A stretch of 64,000 bases of DNA from Mesorhizobium loti. GTDB lineage: Bacteria > Pseudomonadota > Alphaproteobacteria > Rhizobiales > Rhizobiaceae. Below the pieces are notes generated by a model. That model worked only from the letters and a program-made list of their open reading frames with translations. It was not told the origin of the DNA and did not search any database. Below are positions 21,619-32,975 of this stretch, piece after piece. The translations under genes and the position numbers were made by a program. Numbering within the stretch: the stretch's first letter is position 1; each line of letters starts with the position of its first letter. Location of the stretch: positions 2,175,001 through 2,239,000 of the forward strand of contig CP050293.1 of assembly GCA_014189435.1 (NCBI GenBank). The letters are read 5' to 3'.

Positions 21619-21723
21619 CTAAAGCGCGTTGCGCTGAAACGGCTTCAGGCGATGCGCTTTAGCTCTTTGTTTTGATGCATGTCGTTCACCCAAAACCGCT
21701 GCACAGTTTTGGGCGACATGCAT
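21619..21723. repeat. Rhizobial palindromic intergenic repeat, copy 1
   Basis: Two nested palindromes. CTAAAGCGC (21619-21627) pairs with GCGCTTTAG (21654-21662). ATGCATGTCG (21675-21684) pairs with CGACATGCAT (21714-21723), enclosing CCCAAAAC (21689-21696) paired with GTTTTGGG (21706-21713). A diverged inverted copy of the second palindrome occurs at 56042-56090. With the riboswitch it fills most of the 528-bp gap between gcvT and the next gene. Confidence 0.85.
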
Positions 21724-21838
21724 TGGCCGACAAGTCTTCGCTAACCACGCCGTTTGCCGGTTTTTCAAGACACTGCTGATATGTTGGCAGGCATGACGCT
21801 ATGGGGCCGGCCTTGCCGGCAGCGGACGGGGACGACAA

Positions 21839-22840
21839 ATGGGCGAATTGATCATGAGCGCGCCGGTGGCCGGGCTGACCTCGAAAAGCAGCATCGCTGC
21901 TGAGGACGTGGCGATGCTGCGCCATGAGGTGTTCGGCGACGGCGTGGTGACGCGCGGCGAGGCCGAGGCGCTGTTTGCGCTCGACGCCACGGCCAAGGAC
22001 AAATGCCGGGAATGGCCGCCTTTCTTCATCGAGGCGGTTACCGACTATATCGTCCACCAGGAAAAGCCGTCGGGCTATATCTCGCAGGACAATGCCGATT
22101 GGCTGATCCGTACGATCTCTCGCGATGGCATGGTCGACAGCCGGACCGAGCTCGAATTGCTGGTCCACGTGCTGGAAGAGGCGAGATCGTCGCCGGGCCA
22201 GCTTTGCGTCTATGCGCTGCAACAGGTTGCGCATGCCGTCATCGACGGCAAGGGGCCGCTGATGCTCGGCGGTGCGCTGGTCCCTGGGTTGATCGCCAAG
22301 GCCGAGGTCGAATTGCTGCGCCGGATACTCCATGCTCATGGCGGCGACGGCAACATTGCCATCACGCGCGCCGAGGCAGAGGTGCTGTTCAAGATCAATG
22401 AGCGGACTGCTCAAGGACACAACGATCCGTCCTGGAATGAGCTGTTCGTCAAGGCGATTGCCAATTTCGTCATGTGCTCGGCCGGTTATGAAGCGCCGAC
22501 GCGCGATGTGGCGCTGCGTCGTGATGCCTTTCTCGAACATGCCGACCCGGAAATCGGCGGCTTCTTCAGCCGCATGATCTCCGGCGGCCTTGCCGGCATC
22601 ATGGAGGCCTATCGGTCTCCAGGCGACATCGAGGCCGAGTGGGAAGCCAAGAACAGGGCGGCCGAGGCCCTGGCGCGCCGCGCCGAGACGATCGATGCCG
22701 GCGAAGCCGGCTGGTTGATCGAGCATATCGGCGTGGACAGGCCTCTCTACGAGAACGAACGCGCGCTGCTGACCCTGATCAAGCACGCCTCGCCGGAAAT
22801 CCACCCGGCGCTGAGGCCGCTGCTCGACAAGGTCGCCTGA
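21839..22840 (+). CDS. Unknown cytoplasmic protein with internal tandem duplication
   Basis: 333 residues without signal peptide or membrane helices. The halves resemble each other: VFGDGVVTRGEAEALFALD with FFIEAVTDYIV (about 30-75) matches GGDGNIAITRAEAEVLFKIN with LFVKAIANFVM (about 168-215). YISQDNADWLIRTISRDG (about 80-97) matches TIDAGEAGWLIEHIGVDR (about 284-301). The first pair recalls helix-loop-helix modules with acidic loops, but not a canonical EF-hand. Similar conserved hypotheticals exist in Rhizobiales as far as I recall. Function is unknown; it is a stand-alone gene next to the GntR operon. Confidence 0.75.
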   Translation: MGELIMSAPVAGLTSKSSIAAEDVAMLRHEVFGDGVVTRGEAEALFALDATAKDKCREWPPFFIEAVTDYIVHQEKPSGYISQDNADWLIRTISRDGMVDSRTELELLVHVLEEARSSPGQLCVYALQQVAHAVIDGKGPLMLGGALVPGLIAKAEVELLRRILHAHGGDGNIAITRAEAEVLFKINERTAQGHNDPSWNELFVKAIANFVMCSAGYEAPTRDVALRRDAFLEHADPEIGGFFSRMISGGLAGIMEAYRSPGDIEAEWEAKNRAAEALARRAETIDAGEAGWLIEHIGVDRPLYENERALLTLIKHASPEIHPALRPLLDKVA

Positions 22841-22859
22841 CCGGCAAAGGGTTGCCTGA

Positions 22860-23597
22860 TCAGATCTGGCCGATATCGATATATATCCGGGCCAGGCCTT
22901 CGCGAACGGTCGACATGGCGTCGGCGACACTGATGGCGATATGGTCATGCATGAGCCTGGCTGCCCTGTCGGCATCGCGGCTGACCATGGCCCGGGCGAT
23001 CTCGCTGTGTTCGGTATAGGTCGTCGACAGTCGCCGGTGCTTCTCCACTTCGATCTTGCGGACGAAATGGATGCGCGTGTTGATGCCTTCGAGCATGCGC
23101 GCCAGTTCGGGATTGCCTGACAGCCTGGCGATGCGGATGTGAAATTCCTCGTCCCTGGCGGTCAGCTCAGTGCTGGAAAATGAGTCGGCGCGCGCCATGG
23201 TGCGCGTCCACCAGTCGACGAGCGCGGCGAGTTCCTCATTGGTCGCGCGCTGGACCGCCAGCCTGACGGAGCGCTCCTCGAGCACGGCCCGCACATCGGA
23301 AAGATTGACGACCTCGTCGACATCGAAGCCGCGGCAGAAGAAGCCGCGATTGGTCTGGAAGGTGATGAGTTCCTCCGTGACCAGCCGCTGGAGGGCCTCC
23401 CGGATCGGGCTGCGGCTGACATTCAGCCTCGCGGCAAGCGCCACTTCGTTGATGCGCTCGTTCGGCTTGAAGCGATAGTCCATCGCCATGCGACGGATCT
23501 CTTCATAGACACGCGGGCCGGTCTTGATCGGCTTGGATGCCAACGCCGCATTGTTGTCCTGGTTGCTTTGCCTGGGTCGGAGCATGGCGTCGGTCAA
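22860..23597 (-). CDS. GntR family transcriptional regulator, FCD domain
   Basis: 245 residues: an N-terminal winged helix (RRMAMDYRFKPNERINEVALAARLNVSRSPIREALQRL, about residues 35-75) and a C-terminal FCD ligand-binding domain (RDEEFHIRIARLSGN and later HSEIARAM, HDHI supply the usual metal/ligand residues). Its ATG overlaps the TGA of the DadA-like gene (ATGA), so it is the second gene of that operon and would autoregulate. The likely operators are the two copies of ATTGTCGACAAT in the divergent promoter region at 24.9-25.1 kb, which fit the FadR-type TxGT...ACxA pattern. Confidence 0.88.
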   Translation of the reverse strand: MTDAMLRPRQSNQDNNAALASKPIKTGPRVYEEIRRMAMDYRFKPNERINEVALAARLNVSRSPIREALQRLVTEELITFQTNRGFFCRGFDVDEVVNLSDVRAVLEERSVRLAVQRATNEELAALVDWWTRTMARADSFSSTELTARDEEFHIRIARLSGNPELARMLEGINTRIHFVRKIEVEKHRRLSTTYTEHSEIARAMVSRDADRAARLMHDHIAISVADAMSTVREGLARIYIDIGQI

Positions 23598-24874
23598 GCC
23601 TTTGCGGCGCTTGGTTCGGCGAACCGCGCCTGTGTGGGAAGGATACCATCGAGGGCGATTGGTGCAGCTCGGCCGGCGATCAGATCGGCGACGATGCGGG
23701 CCGATCCATGCGCCATCGTCCAGCCGATATGGCCGTGACCGGTGTTCAGCCAGAGGTTTTTGATGTTGCGCAGGCCGAGGATCGGCAGATTGTCGGGCGT
23801 CATGGGTCTCAGACAGGCCCGCATCTCGGCGCGATCATAGGCGATACCGCGCGGAAACAGCTCCTGCGCGACGCGCTTCATGAAGGTGAAATCCGAAGGC
23901 TCGTGGCTGCGGTCATAGCCCGCAAATTCCGCGGTGGCGGTGACGCGGATGCGATCGCCCATCGGCGTGATGGCAACGAGGTTGTGCTCATCGATCACGG
24001 GAAGCTTTGGAGCCAGGACCTGGTCGACGATGGGAATGGTCAGGGAATATCCCTTGATCGGGTAGATCGGCAGGCCAAGGCCGATCTTGCGGGCGAGGAT
24101 CGGGCTTTCCGCGCCCAGGCACAGAACGTAGGTGTCGGCCAACACCTCTCCCTTGTCGGTGACGACCCGGGTGATCGCGTCGTTCCTGCGTTCTATCCCG
24201 ACGATCCTGGTGTCCGTCAGGATCTTGCCGCCCCTCTTTTCGACGATGGCCGCCAGCACGCGCGCGAACTTGGCGGCGTCGCCGGTTTCGTCGGTCGGAC
24301 ACAATATGCCGCCGGCAATGCTGCCGCGCGACGAAGCCAGCGCCGGCTCGCGGTCAATGATTTCCTGCGCGTCGACAATGCGTATCTCCTGGCCGTCAGC
24401 CTCCAGCAGGCGCATGTTGGCGACGCCCTTGTCGAGCGCCTGACGGCTGCGGTGGAAGTACAGAATGCCGGCCGACGTCCTGTCGTACTGTATCGCTTCC
24501 TCCCTGACGACCGCCTGAAGGACCGCTTGGGAATGGACCGCAAGCCGATGTTTGAGGAGGGTGTTGCGACGCGCTTTGGCGGCCGTGCATTGCATGAGGA
24601 AGCGCAGCGACCAGCTGTAGAGATGCGGGTCGGCGGAGAGTTTGAAGCGAAGCGCCTGGTCCTTCTGGAACAGCGACTTCAGCAGGATTTTTGGGGCGGC
24701 TGGCGATGACCAGACAAAGGAATGGCCAGGCGCGATCATGCCGGCATTTGCCCAGCTCGCGCCCTCGGCCACCTGCGGTGCCTGCTCGAGAACGGTGACC
24801 GCGTGGCCATCCTTTTGCAGCTGATAGGCAGTGGTGATCCCGACCACGCCCCCGCCCAAGATCAATACGCGCAT
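23594..24874 (-). CDS. FAD-dependent oxidoreductase, D-amino acid dehydrogenase (DadA)-like
   Basis: 426 residues of the DAO fold. The N-terminal dinucleotide motif is VLILGGGVVGITTAYQLQ with an acidic residue at the end of the second strand (VLEQAP). The C-terminus has NLWLNTGHGHIGWTMAHGSA, typical of DadA-type flavoproteins that oxidatively deaminate D-amino acids or related amines at the membrane. Start at 24874 (MRVLILGGG) is the only sensible one before the flavin motif. It shares a divergent promoter region with an Asp/Glu racemase and an operon with a GntR regulator, suggesting use of an uncommon amino acid stereoisomer. The exact substrate is unknown. Confidence 0.85.
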   Translation of the reverse strand: MRVLILGGGVVGITTAYQLQKDGHAVTVLEQAPQVAEGASWANAGMIAPGHSFVWSSPAAPKILLKSLFQKDQALRFKLSADPHLYSWSLRFLMQCTAAKARRNTLLKHRLAVHSQAVLQAVVREEAIQYDRTSAGILYFHRSRQALDKGVANMRLLEADGQEIRIVDAQEIIDREPALASSRGSIAGGILCPTDETGDAAKFARVLAAIVEKRGGKILTDTRIVGIERRNDAITRVVTDKGEVLADTYVLCLGAESPILARKIGLGLPIYPIKGYSLTIPIVDQVLAPKLPVIDEHNLVAITPMGDRIRVTATAEFAGYDRSHEPSDFTFMKRVAQELFPRGIAYDRAEMRACLRPMTPDNLPILGLRNIKNLWLNTGHGHIGWTMAHGSARIVADLIAGRAAPIALDGILPTQARFAEPSAAKA

Positions 24875-24899
24875 TGCTGTCCCAAATGGCTGTCGCTCT

Positions 24900-24911
24900 A
24901 TTGTCGACAAT
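24900..24911. promoter_or_regulatory. Putative GntR operator, copy 1 (ATTGTCGACAAT)
   Basis: A perfect 12-bp palindrome within the 15-mer TATTGTCGACAATTC that recurs exactly at 25051-25065. It lies just downstream of a candidate -10 for the DadA-like gene, so occupancy should block initiation. It fits the FadR-subfamily core TTGT/ACAA. Confidence 0.75.
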
Positions 24912-24939
24912 TCAATAGGAAGACGCCGATCTTTGTCAA
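24912..24939 (-). promoter_or_regulatory. Candidate promoter of the dadA-like/gntR operon
   Basis: On the minus strand TTGACA (24934-24939) and TATTGA (24912-24917) are separated by 16 bp, and the palindromic operator begins immediately downstream. The distance to the start codon at 24874 is about 38 bp. Confidence 0.55.
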
Positions 24940-25022
24940 CGGCGCAAAGGCGGCGACTGACAAGCGATCTACTTTGGCCCATAATTCCAGCGTTTCCCGG
25001 CTCCAAAATCGGCACGGAGCCC

Positions 25023-25054
25023 TTGACACCTTTGGCAATGTTGCCGTTTCTATT
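25023..25054 (+). promoter_or_regulatory. Candidate promoter of the racemase gene
   Basis: A perfect TTGACA at 25023-25028 is followed, after about 18-20 bp, by a weak -10 (TTTCTA or TCTATT) that overlaps the second operator. The start codon is 40 bp further on. Confidence 0.5.
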
Positions 25055-25063
25055 GTCGACAAT
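25052..25063. promoter_or_regulatory. Putative GntR operator, copy 2 (ATTGTCGACAAT)
   Basis: Identical to copy 1, 152 bp away centre to centre, and placed on the presumed -10 of the divergent racemase gene. The two sites would let one dimeric regulator control both directions. Confidence 0.75.
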
Positions 25064-25093
25064 TCCGATTGGTATCAGGAAGGGGACTGAACC

Positions 25094-25882
25094 ATGGACG
25101 CCCCGGTTACCCGCGCCGACGACACGCTTGTCCTCGACAAGGAACACATTCCATTCAAGACAGATGACGGTATCGGCACCCGCGCCAATCTCGGCCTGCT
25201 CGTGCTTCGGACCGACCAGACCATCGAGGATGAATTCCGCTATGCGCTGCCCGCGCGCGACATCGCGCTGTACGAGGCGCGGCTCTACAGCGATGTCGAG
25301 ATCACGCCGGAGAACCTGATGAAGATGTCGGCGGTGATCCCCGGCACGGTCGGGCTTTTGCCGGACGTCAAGTTCGATGTGATCGGCTTTGCCTGCACGT
25401 CGGGAGCACTTGTCATCGGCGAGGACAAGGTCGCCGCGCGCGTCCACGAGGTGCTGCCGGGCGTACAGGTGACCAACCCAGTGACGGCGGCGCGCGCCGC
25501 GCTGAAGGCCCTGGGCGTCTCACGGATCGCGCTGCTCACCCCATATCTCGCCAAAATCAATCATTCCCTGCGTGCATCGCTGATGGCGCGGGGGATGGAT
25601 ATTCCGGTCATGGGCTCGTTCAATGAGGCCGACGACAATGTCGTTGCGCGCATCACGCCGGCATCGGTCAAGCAGGCCATTTTGGAAATCGGCGCGTCGA
25701 GCGACTGTGAGGCCGTGTTCGTTTCCTGCACGAGCATGCGCGTTGCCCGGATCATCGAGGAGGTCGAGAAGGAACTGGGGAAACCGGTCACCTCGAGCAA
25801 CCATGCACTTGCCTGGCATATGCTGCGGCTTGGCGGCATTGGTGAGCAGATTGCCGGAAAAGGCGAGCTGTTTCGCCACTAG
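25094..25882 (+). CDS. Asp/Glu/hydantoin racemase superfamily protein (maleate isomerase/EutA-like)
   Basis: 262 residues with the two-cysteine architecture of the Asp/Glu racemase fold: FACTSGALVIG near residue 95 and AVFVSCTSMRVA near residue 210, each Cys followed by Thr-Ser as in maleate cis-trans isomerases and EutA. Members racemise acidic amino acids, isomerise maleate or decarboxylate arylmalonates through the cysteines. Divergent from the DadA-like gene with a shared operator pair, so a joint catabolic role on an amino acid isomer is likely. A good AGGAAGGGGA ribosome site precedes the ATG. Confidence 0.82.
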   Translation: MDAPVTRADDTLVLDKEHIPFKTDDGIGTRANLGLLVLRTDQTIEDEFRYALPARDIALYEARLYSDVEITPENLMKMSAVIPGTVGLLPDVKFDVIGFACTSGALVIGEDKVAARVHEVLPGVQVTNPVTAARAALKALGVSRIALLTPYLAKINHSLRASLMARGMDIPVMGSFNEADDNVVARITPASVKQAILEIGASSDCEAVFVSCTSMRVARIIEEVEKELGKPVTSSNHALAWHMLRLGGIGEQIAGKGELFRH

Positions 25883-25916
25883 TCATCTCAGAGGCGCGGC
25901 GTTTGCGGCATGCGGT

Positions 25917-26708
25917 TCAGATCCCGCCGTACCAGTCATAGCCATTGTCTTCCCAATAGCCGCCCCTGCCGCCGCCGACAGTGGCGAAGCCGTCGACGAG
26001 TTCGATCTTGTAGAGGTATTTCGGCATCTTGTAGCCGAGCTGGCGCTCGACGCGGACGCGCAACGGTGCACCGTTCTCGACCGGCAGCGGCTTGCCGTTC
26101 AGGCCGTAGGCAAGGATCGTCTGCGGGTGACGGGCATCGATCAGGTCGATGGTGCCGTAATATTTGATGTCGCCCGACAGGCTGCGGTCGATCGTGTCGA
26201 GGCAATGGAACATGACGTAGCGCGCCTGCGGCTTGACCACCGCCTGGTCCAGCACCAGCGACAGCGGCGTGCCGGTCCATTTGGCTATGCAGCTCCAACC
26301 TTCGACGCAATCATGACGCGTGATCTGCGTGCGGCTCGGCATGTTCTGAAGCTGCTCGCGGCTAAGCGACAGCGGCTTTTCGACGAGGCCTGAAACCTCC
26401 AGCCGCCAGTCGGCGAAGTTGTTGGCGAGCAAGCCTTTGTAGACGTCGTCATCGGGAGCGGTGACCCCGTTCGGCCGCTGCGGCTGGCGGATGTCGGCCT
26501 CGGAAAACTCCGGCGCCAGCGCATCGCGTCCGGCAAGCAGGCGTTGCGCCCGGTATGTCAGGCCATTGGCGTTTTCGAGGAAGCTGCGCAGGCCGCCGCC
26601 AATGCTCAACTGGCTGTCGAAAGCATCGCAGCCCGACAGCATGATGCCGGAGGCGCCAAGGCCGGCACCGGTCAGGAATTTGCGGCGGCTGATCTCAAAC
26701 TTCGCCAT
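25917..26708 (-). CDS. Molybdopterin-dependent oxidoreductase (sulfite oxidase/YedY-type), Tat-exported
   Basis: 263 residues. The N-terminus has a twin-arginine signal (ISRRKFLTGAG) followed by a lipobox-like MLSGC, so it is probably exported folded with cofactor and perhaps lipidated. The molybdenum-ligating Cys is in HDCVEGWSCIAKWTGTPL (near residue 130), the sulfite-oxidase-fold signature. It starts 1 bp after the stop of the cytochrome b gene, which would supply or accept electrons. Substrate unknown: YedY-like enzymes repair methionine sulfoxide, but this pairing with a larger cytochrome b differs from MsrPQ. Confidence 0.85.
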   Translation of the reverse strand: MAKFEISRRKFLTGAGLGASGIMLSGCDAFDSQLSIGGGLRSFLENANGLTYRAQRLLAGRDALAPEFSEADIRQPQRPNGVTAPDDDVYKGLLANNFADWRLEVSGLVEKPLSLSREQLQNMPSRTQITRHDCVEGWSCIAKWTGTPLSLVLDQAVVKPQARYVMFHCLDTIDRSLSGDIKYYGTIDLIDARHPQTILAYGLNGKPLPVENGAPLRVRVERQLGYKMPKYLYKIELVDGFATVGGGRGGYWEDNGYDWYGGI

Positions 26709-26709
26709 G

Positions 26710-27591
26710 TTACACACTCCTCTCGGCTGTCTTGTCGTCATGCGCGGGAGGGTCGGTGCGATACCAGCCGGTGATGATGGAACGCAGCTCGTTGATCGGG
26801 CCGGCGGCGAGAATCATCAGGATATGGACGACGAAGAAGGCGACCAGCAGCACCATGACGGTGAAATGGATGGTGCGCGCCGTCTGCCGGCCACCGAGCA
26901 GATCGTTGAGGAACGGCAGCACCGAATTCATGCTGGGCGACATCGCAAGGCCGGTGATGATCATCAGCGGCAGCAGCACGAACAGCACACCGCCATAGGC
27001 CATCTTCTGCAGCGTGTTGTATTCCCGCGTGTGGTGGAATTTGAGCTTGGCGTGGTCGATGATGTCCTGCGGCAGCCGCTTGAGATCATCGAGGCGCGGC
27101 GCGAGATCGCGCCGCAGATGGCCGTTCACAGTGCTGGCGACCAGCCAGACGATCAAGGTCGTGGTCAGTATCCAGGCAAAGAAGAAATGGACGACGCGGG
27201 CGGTGCCGAGATCATAGTAGGACGGGATCGTCGCCCAGGACGGGAAGGCGCGGGACGTCTCCTGGCCGGCCGGGCCCGACCAGCCGAGCACACCGGTGGT
27301 GTCGAAGCGCTTGCCGAAGATCTCCGTGTAGCCGCGTGGCCCGGTGTTGGTGTTTTCCGCGCCGATGGCGAAGATGGTGTTGTTGTACTCGAAGCCAGAC
27401 TGCTTGCCGATATAGAGTTGCGGGCGGGCATTGAAGATCTGCAGGCCCGACAGCAGCATGAAGAACAGCGAGATGGCCCAAAGCCAATGCGTCAGCCGCG
27501 TCCAGCGCGACTGCCGGTAGATCAGCGTTTTTTCGTTCGACGCCGAAGCGCCTGGACCGGCGGCGGATTGGCTTCTGGCAACGGATTCCAT
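26710..27591 (-). CDS. Cytochrome b/b6 domain membrane protein
   Basis: 293 residues with about five membrane helices (residues 32-55, 125-150, 195-220, 240-265) and histidines placed for b-type haems (RLTHWLWAISLFF, RVVHFFFAWILT, TIHFTVMVLLVAFFVVHILMI). It is the partner of the adjacent molybdoenzyme and links it to the quinone pool. I used MESVARSQS at 27591, preceded by GAGACAAG; longer in-frame starts lack support. The gene is separated by about 97 bp from the DUF1345 gene on the same strand. Confidence 0.85.
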   Translation of the reverse strand: MESVARSQSAAGPGASASNEKTLIYRQSRWTRLTHWLWAISLFFMLLSGLQIFNARPQLYIGKQSGFEYNNTIFAIGAENTNTGPRGYTEIFGKRFDTTGVLGWSGPAGQETSRAFPSWATIPSYYDLGTARVVHFFFAWILTTTLIVWLVASTVNGHLRRDLAPRLDDLKRLPQDIIDHAKLKFHHTREYNTLQKMAYGGVLFVLLPLMIITGLAMSPSMNSVLPFLNDLLGGRQTARTIHFTVMVLLVAFFVVHILMILAAGPINELRSIITGWYRTDPPAHDDKTAERSV

Positions 27592-27688
27592 CTTGTCTCG
27601 TCTCCCGGCCTCGCGGCGTGGCCTGCGCGTGCATTGTCCTCCTGATACGTCGCGATCCAAACCAATGTTTCATCCGATCACGGATTTA

Positions 27689-28366
27689 TTACGGAGCGCC
27701 CAGGCTGACGGCGAGGTTGACGGCTGCGGCGACGATGACGGTGTTGAAGAAGAACGACAGAATCGAATGGACCAGCACTACACAACGCATATGCGTCGTC
27801 GAGATGTTGGTGTCGGCGGTCTGCGCCGTCATGCCGATGACGGTCGAGAAGTAGAGGAAATCCCAGCCTTCCGGTCGCTTGTCGCCAGGAAACAGCAGTC
27901 CGCCGACCGGAATTTTCTTCTTGGTCTCGGCATCGACCGCATCGCCGTCCATCCAGTAGACATGCGCATAGTGGAGCGCTGCCATGGCATGGATGGTGAA
28001 CCAGCCGAGCGGGATCGACAGCAGCGCGAAGGTGAGTTCGACAGGGTGGGCGCTGTCTTTCTGGTTGATCAGTTGGAACAGCGAAAAGGTGGCAAAACCG
28101 ACGACGACGAGCGTCACGGCGAAGATGACCAGCACTGGCTGGTCGGTGGCGCGCGCATTTTTGCTCAGATATTTGCCGGTGAACTTCGGCATCTGGGCGA
28201 CGACAAGGATGACGTAGGCGGCAAAGAAGGCGTTGGCGCCGATCGAATAGGCGAGCGGGGCGTGCAGCAGCAACGCCGTGAGGAGCGCCAAAACGCCGAA
28301 GCATGCCGATACCGCGAACAGCATGTGGCGCCGCATGGGAGGCTTCATCGGGATTTCGGCAGCCAT
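27689..28366 (-). CDS. DUF1345 family integral membrane protein
   Basis: 225 residues with five to six hydrophobic helices and the DUF1345 landmark DFLYFSTVIGMTAQTADTNIST near residue 167, which resembles a channel pore loop. The family is uncharacterised. It lies 31 bp after the YaiI gene and upstream of the cytochrome b/molybdoenzyme pair on one strand, so they may be cotranscribed. No transport activity can be assigned. Confidence 0.82.
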   Translation of the reverse strand: MAAEIPMKPPMRRHMLFAVSACFGVLALLTALLLHAPLAYSIGANAFFAAYVILVVAQMPKFTGKYLSKNARATDQPVLVIFAVTLVVVGFATFSLFQLINQKDSAHPVELTFALLSIPLGWFTIHAMAALHYAHVYWMDGDAVDAETKKKIPVGGLLFPGDKRPEGWDFLYFSTVIGMTAQTADTNISTTHMRCVVLVHSILSFFFNTVIVAAAVNLAVSLGAP

Positions 28367-28397
28367 GGCGGTTCCAACCTTGGATGGCGCTCGGTTT

Positions 28398-28865
28398 CTA
28401 TTGCGGTGTGGCGGATTTCAGCGCGCGCCGCAAGATGCGGTCGAGTTCGCCGAGAAACCGCGAACGGTCCTGTGGGGCGAAGCTGGCATTGTAGCCCTTG
28501 CTTTCGCCGGTCTCGCGCAAATGTTGCTTGAGATCGCGCATTGCCACCGCCATGCCGATCGTTTCCGGCGTGAAAGGACGTCCAGTCGGCCCAAGCACAT
28601 GCGCGCCGAGCGCCACCGCACGGGCGGCCAGCGGAATGTCGGCGGTGATGACGATATCGTTGGTCCGCGCATTGTCGACGATCCAGTCGTCGGCGGCATC
28701 GGCGCCCTTTGAGACGACGACATTGCGGATCATCGGATCGCGCGATGGCCGCAAACCGCCATTGGAGACGTAGGTGACGACGACGCCATGGCGCTCGGCG
28801 ACCTTTTCGACCTCGGCCTTGACCGGGCAGGCGTCGGCGTCGACGAGAATGGCGGGTGCGGGCAT
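28398..28865 (-). CDS. YaiI/YqxD family protein (DUF188)
   Basis: 155 residues starting MPAPAILVDADACPVKAEVEK. The VDADACP segment, the later DDWIVDNARTNDIVITADIPLAAR and LGPTGRPFTPETIG are diagnostic of the DUF188/PIN-like YaiI family. Acidic residues are arranged as in PIN-fold nucleases, though activity is not established. Start at 28865 removes a 15-residue extension that lacks conservation. It lies 64 bp after gfa. Confidence 0.9.
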   Translation of the reverse strand: MPAPAILVDADACPVKAEVEKVAERHGVVVTYVSNGGLRPSRDPMIRNVVVSKGADAADDWIVDNARTNDIVITADIPLAARAVALGAHVLGPTGRPFTPETIGMAVAMRDLKQHLRETGESKGYNASFAPQDRSRFLGELDRILRRALKSATPQ

Positions 28866-28929
28866 TGTCTCTCCAAAACGAGCAGGGGCCGGAAACTTGT
28901 CCGGCCCCATACCTGAAATCTCACGACTA

Positions 28930-29499
28930 TCAGGCCGGCAAAGCGCCGGACTTCTTCGCCGTCCAGGTGGCGATATAGTCCATCAGGCCGGGATTGAGGC
29001 AGTCATAGGGCTCCAGCCCGATTGTCTTCAACTGCGAGCGGATGCCGTCCATCCGCTTTGGATCGACACCGGACTCGATGATCGACGAGACAAAGGCGGT
29101 GAAGCCCGGCGGCGACCAGCCGTCCTCCTCGAAGCGCTCGGGATGGATGAAGGACAGGCCCTTGAACGGGTGGTCGCGCTCGACCGGTCCGTGCATGTGG
29201 ACGCCGCAGACGGTGCAGGCATGGCGCTGGATCAGTGCCGAGGGGTCGACCACCTTGAGCTTGTCGCCATTCTCGGTGACGGTGACGTCGCCGGTGCCGG
29301 CCACAGCAACAACCGAGAACACCGCGCCTTCCGGCTTCCAGCATTTGGTGCAGCCGCAGGCATGATTGTGGGCGATCTGACCCTTGACCTTCACCTTCAC
29401 CGGCTTGCTGGTGCAGGCGCAGACCAGCGTGCCGCCGGCAAAGCTTGCGCTTTCCCTGGGCAAGCCATTGTCGATTTTCGGATGCAGTTTCTCCGCCAT
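28930..29499 (-). CDS. gfa: S-(hydroxymethyl)glutathione synthase
   Basis: 189 residues with the Gfa zinc-binding cysteines: [18 protein letters not shown] and [12 protein letters not shown]. The enzyme accelerates condensation of formaldehyde with glutathione. It lies 67 bp downstream of the glutathione-dependent formaldehyde dehydrogenase gene on the same strand, forming a formaldehyde detoxification unit. A ribosome site GGAGAAGAAA precedes the ATG at 29499. Confidence 0.93.
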   Translation of the reverse strand: MAEKLHPKIDNGLPRESASFAGGTLVCACTSKPVKVKVKGQIAHNHACGCTKCWKPEGAVFSVVAVAGTGDVTVTENGDKLKVVDPSALIQRHACTVCGVHMHGPVERDHPFKGLSFIHPERFEEDGWSPPGFTAFVSSIIESGVDPKRMDGIRSQLKTIGLEPYDCLNPGLMDYIATWTAKKSGALPA

Positions 29500-29566
29500 T
29501 TTCTTCTCCTCCCACTTGTGAACCACAGAGGTCGCAGGCCGGTTGGTCGGCGGCTTGTGGTCTTCC

Positions 29567-30694
<1,128 letters not shown>

Positions 30695-30893
30695 CAGGCG
30701 TCCTCCAATGCGAATTTTTTTCCACGGTTTCAGGTTTTGGCGATGCGATCAACTGGAAGCTGCCGCCAAGACTGGGCCACAGCGATGAATTGGAATCGCA
30801 AATCGATTGAAAGGCAGTGATTTGCATGGTCGGCTTGACCCTGCAAGCACAGGCCATAAAAGGAACGACCGACCGGAGGGGAATGACCTCAGC

Positions 30894-32906
<2,013 letters not shown>

Positions 32907-32975
32907 GCAGGCACGGCAAGCCTGTGGTCAGCAGTCGTTTGTGCTGGACTGGCACCGCGCGGTCCCGGACAATAC

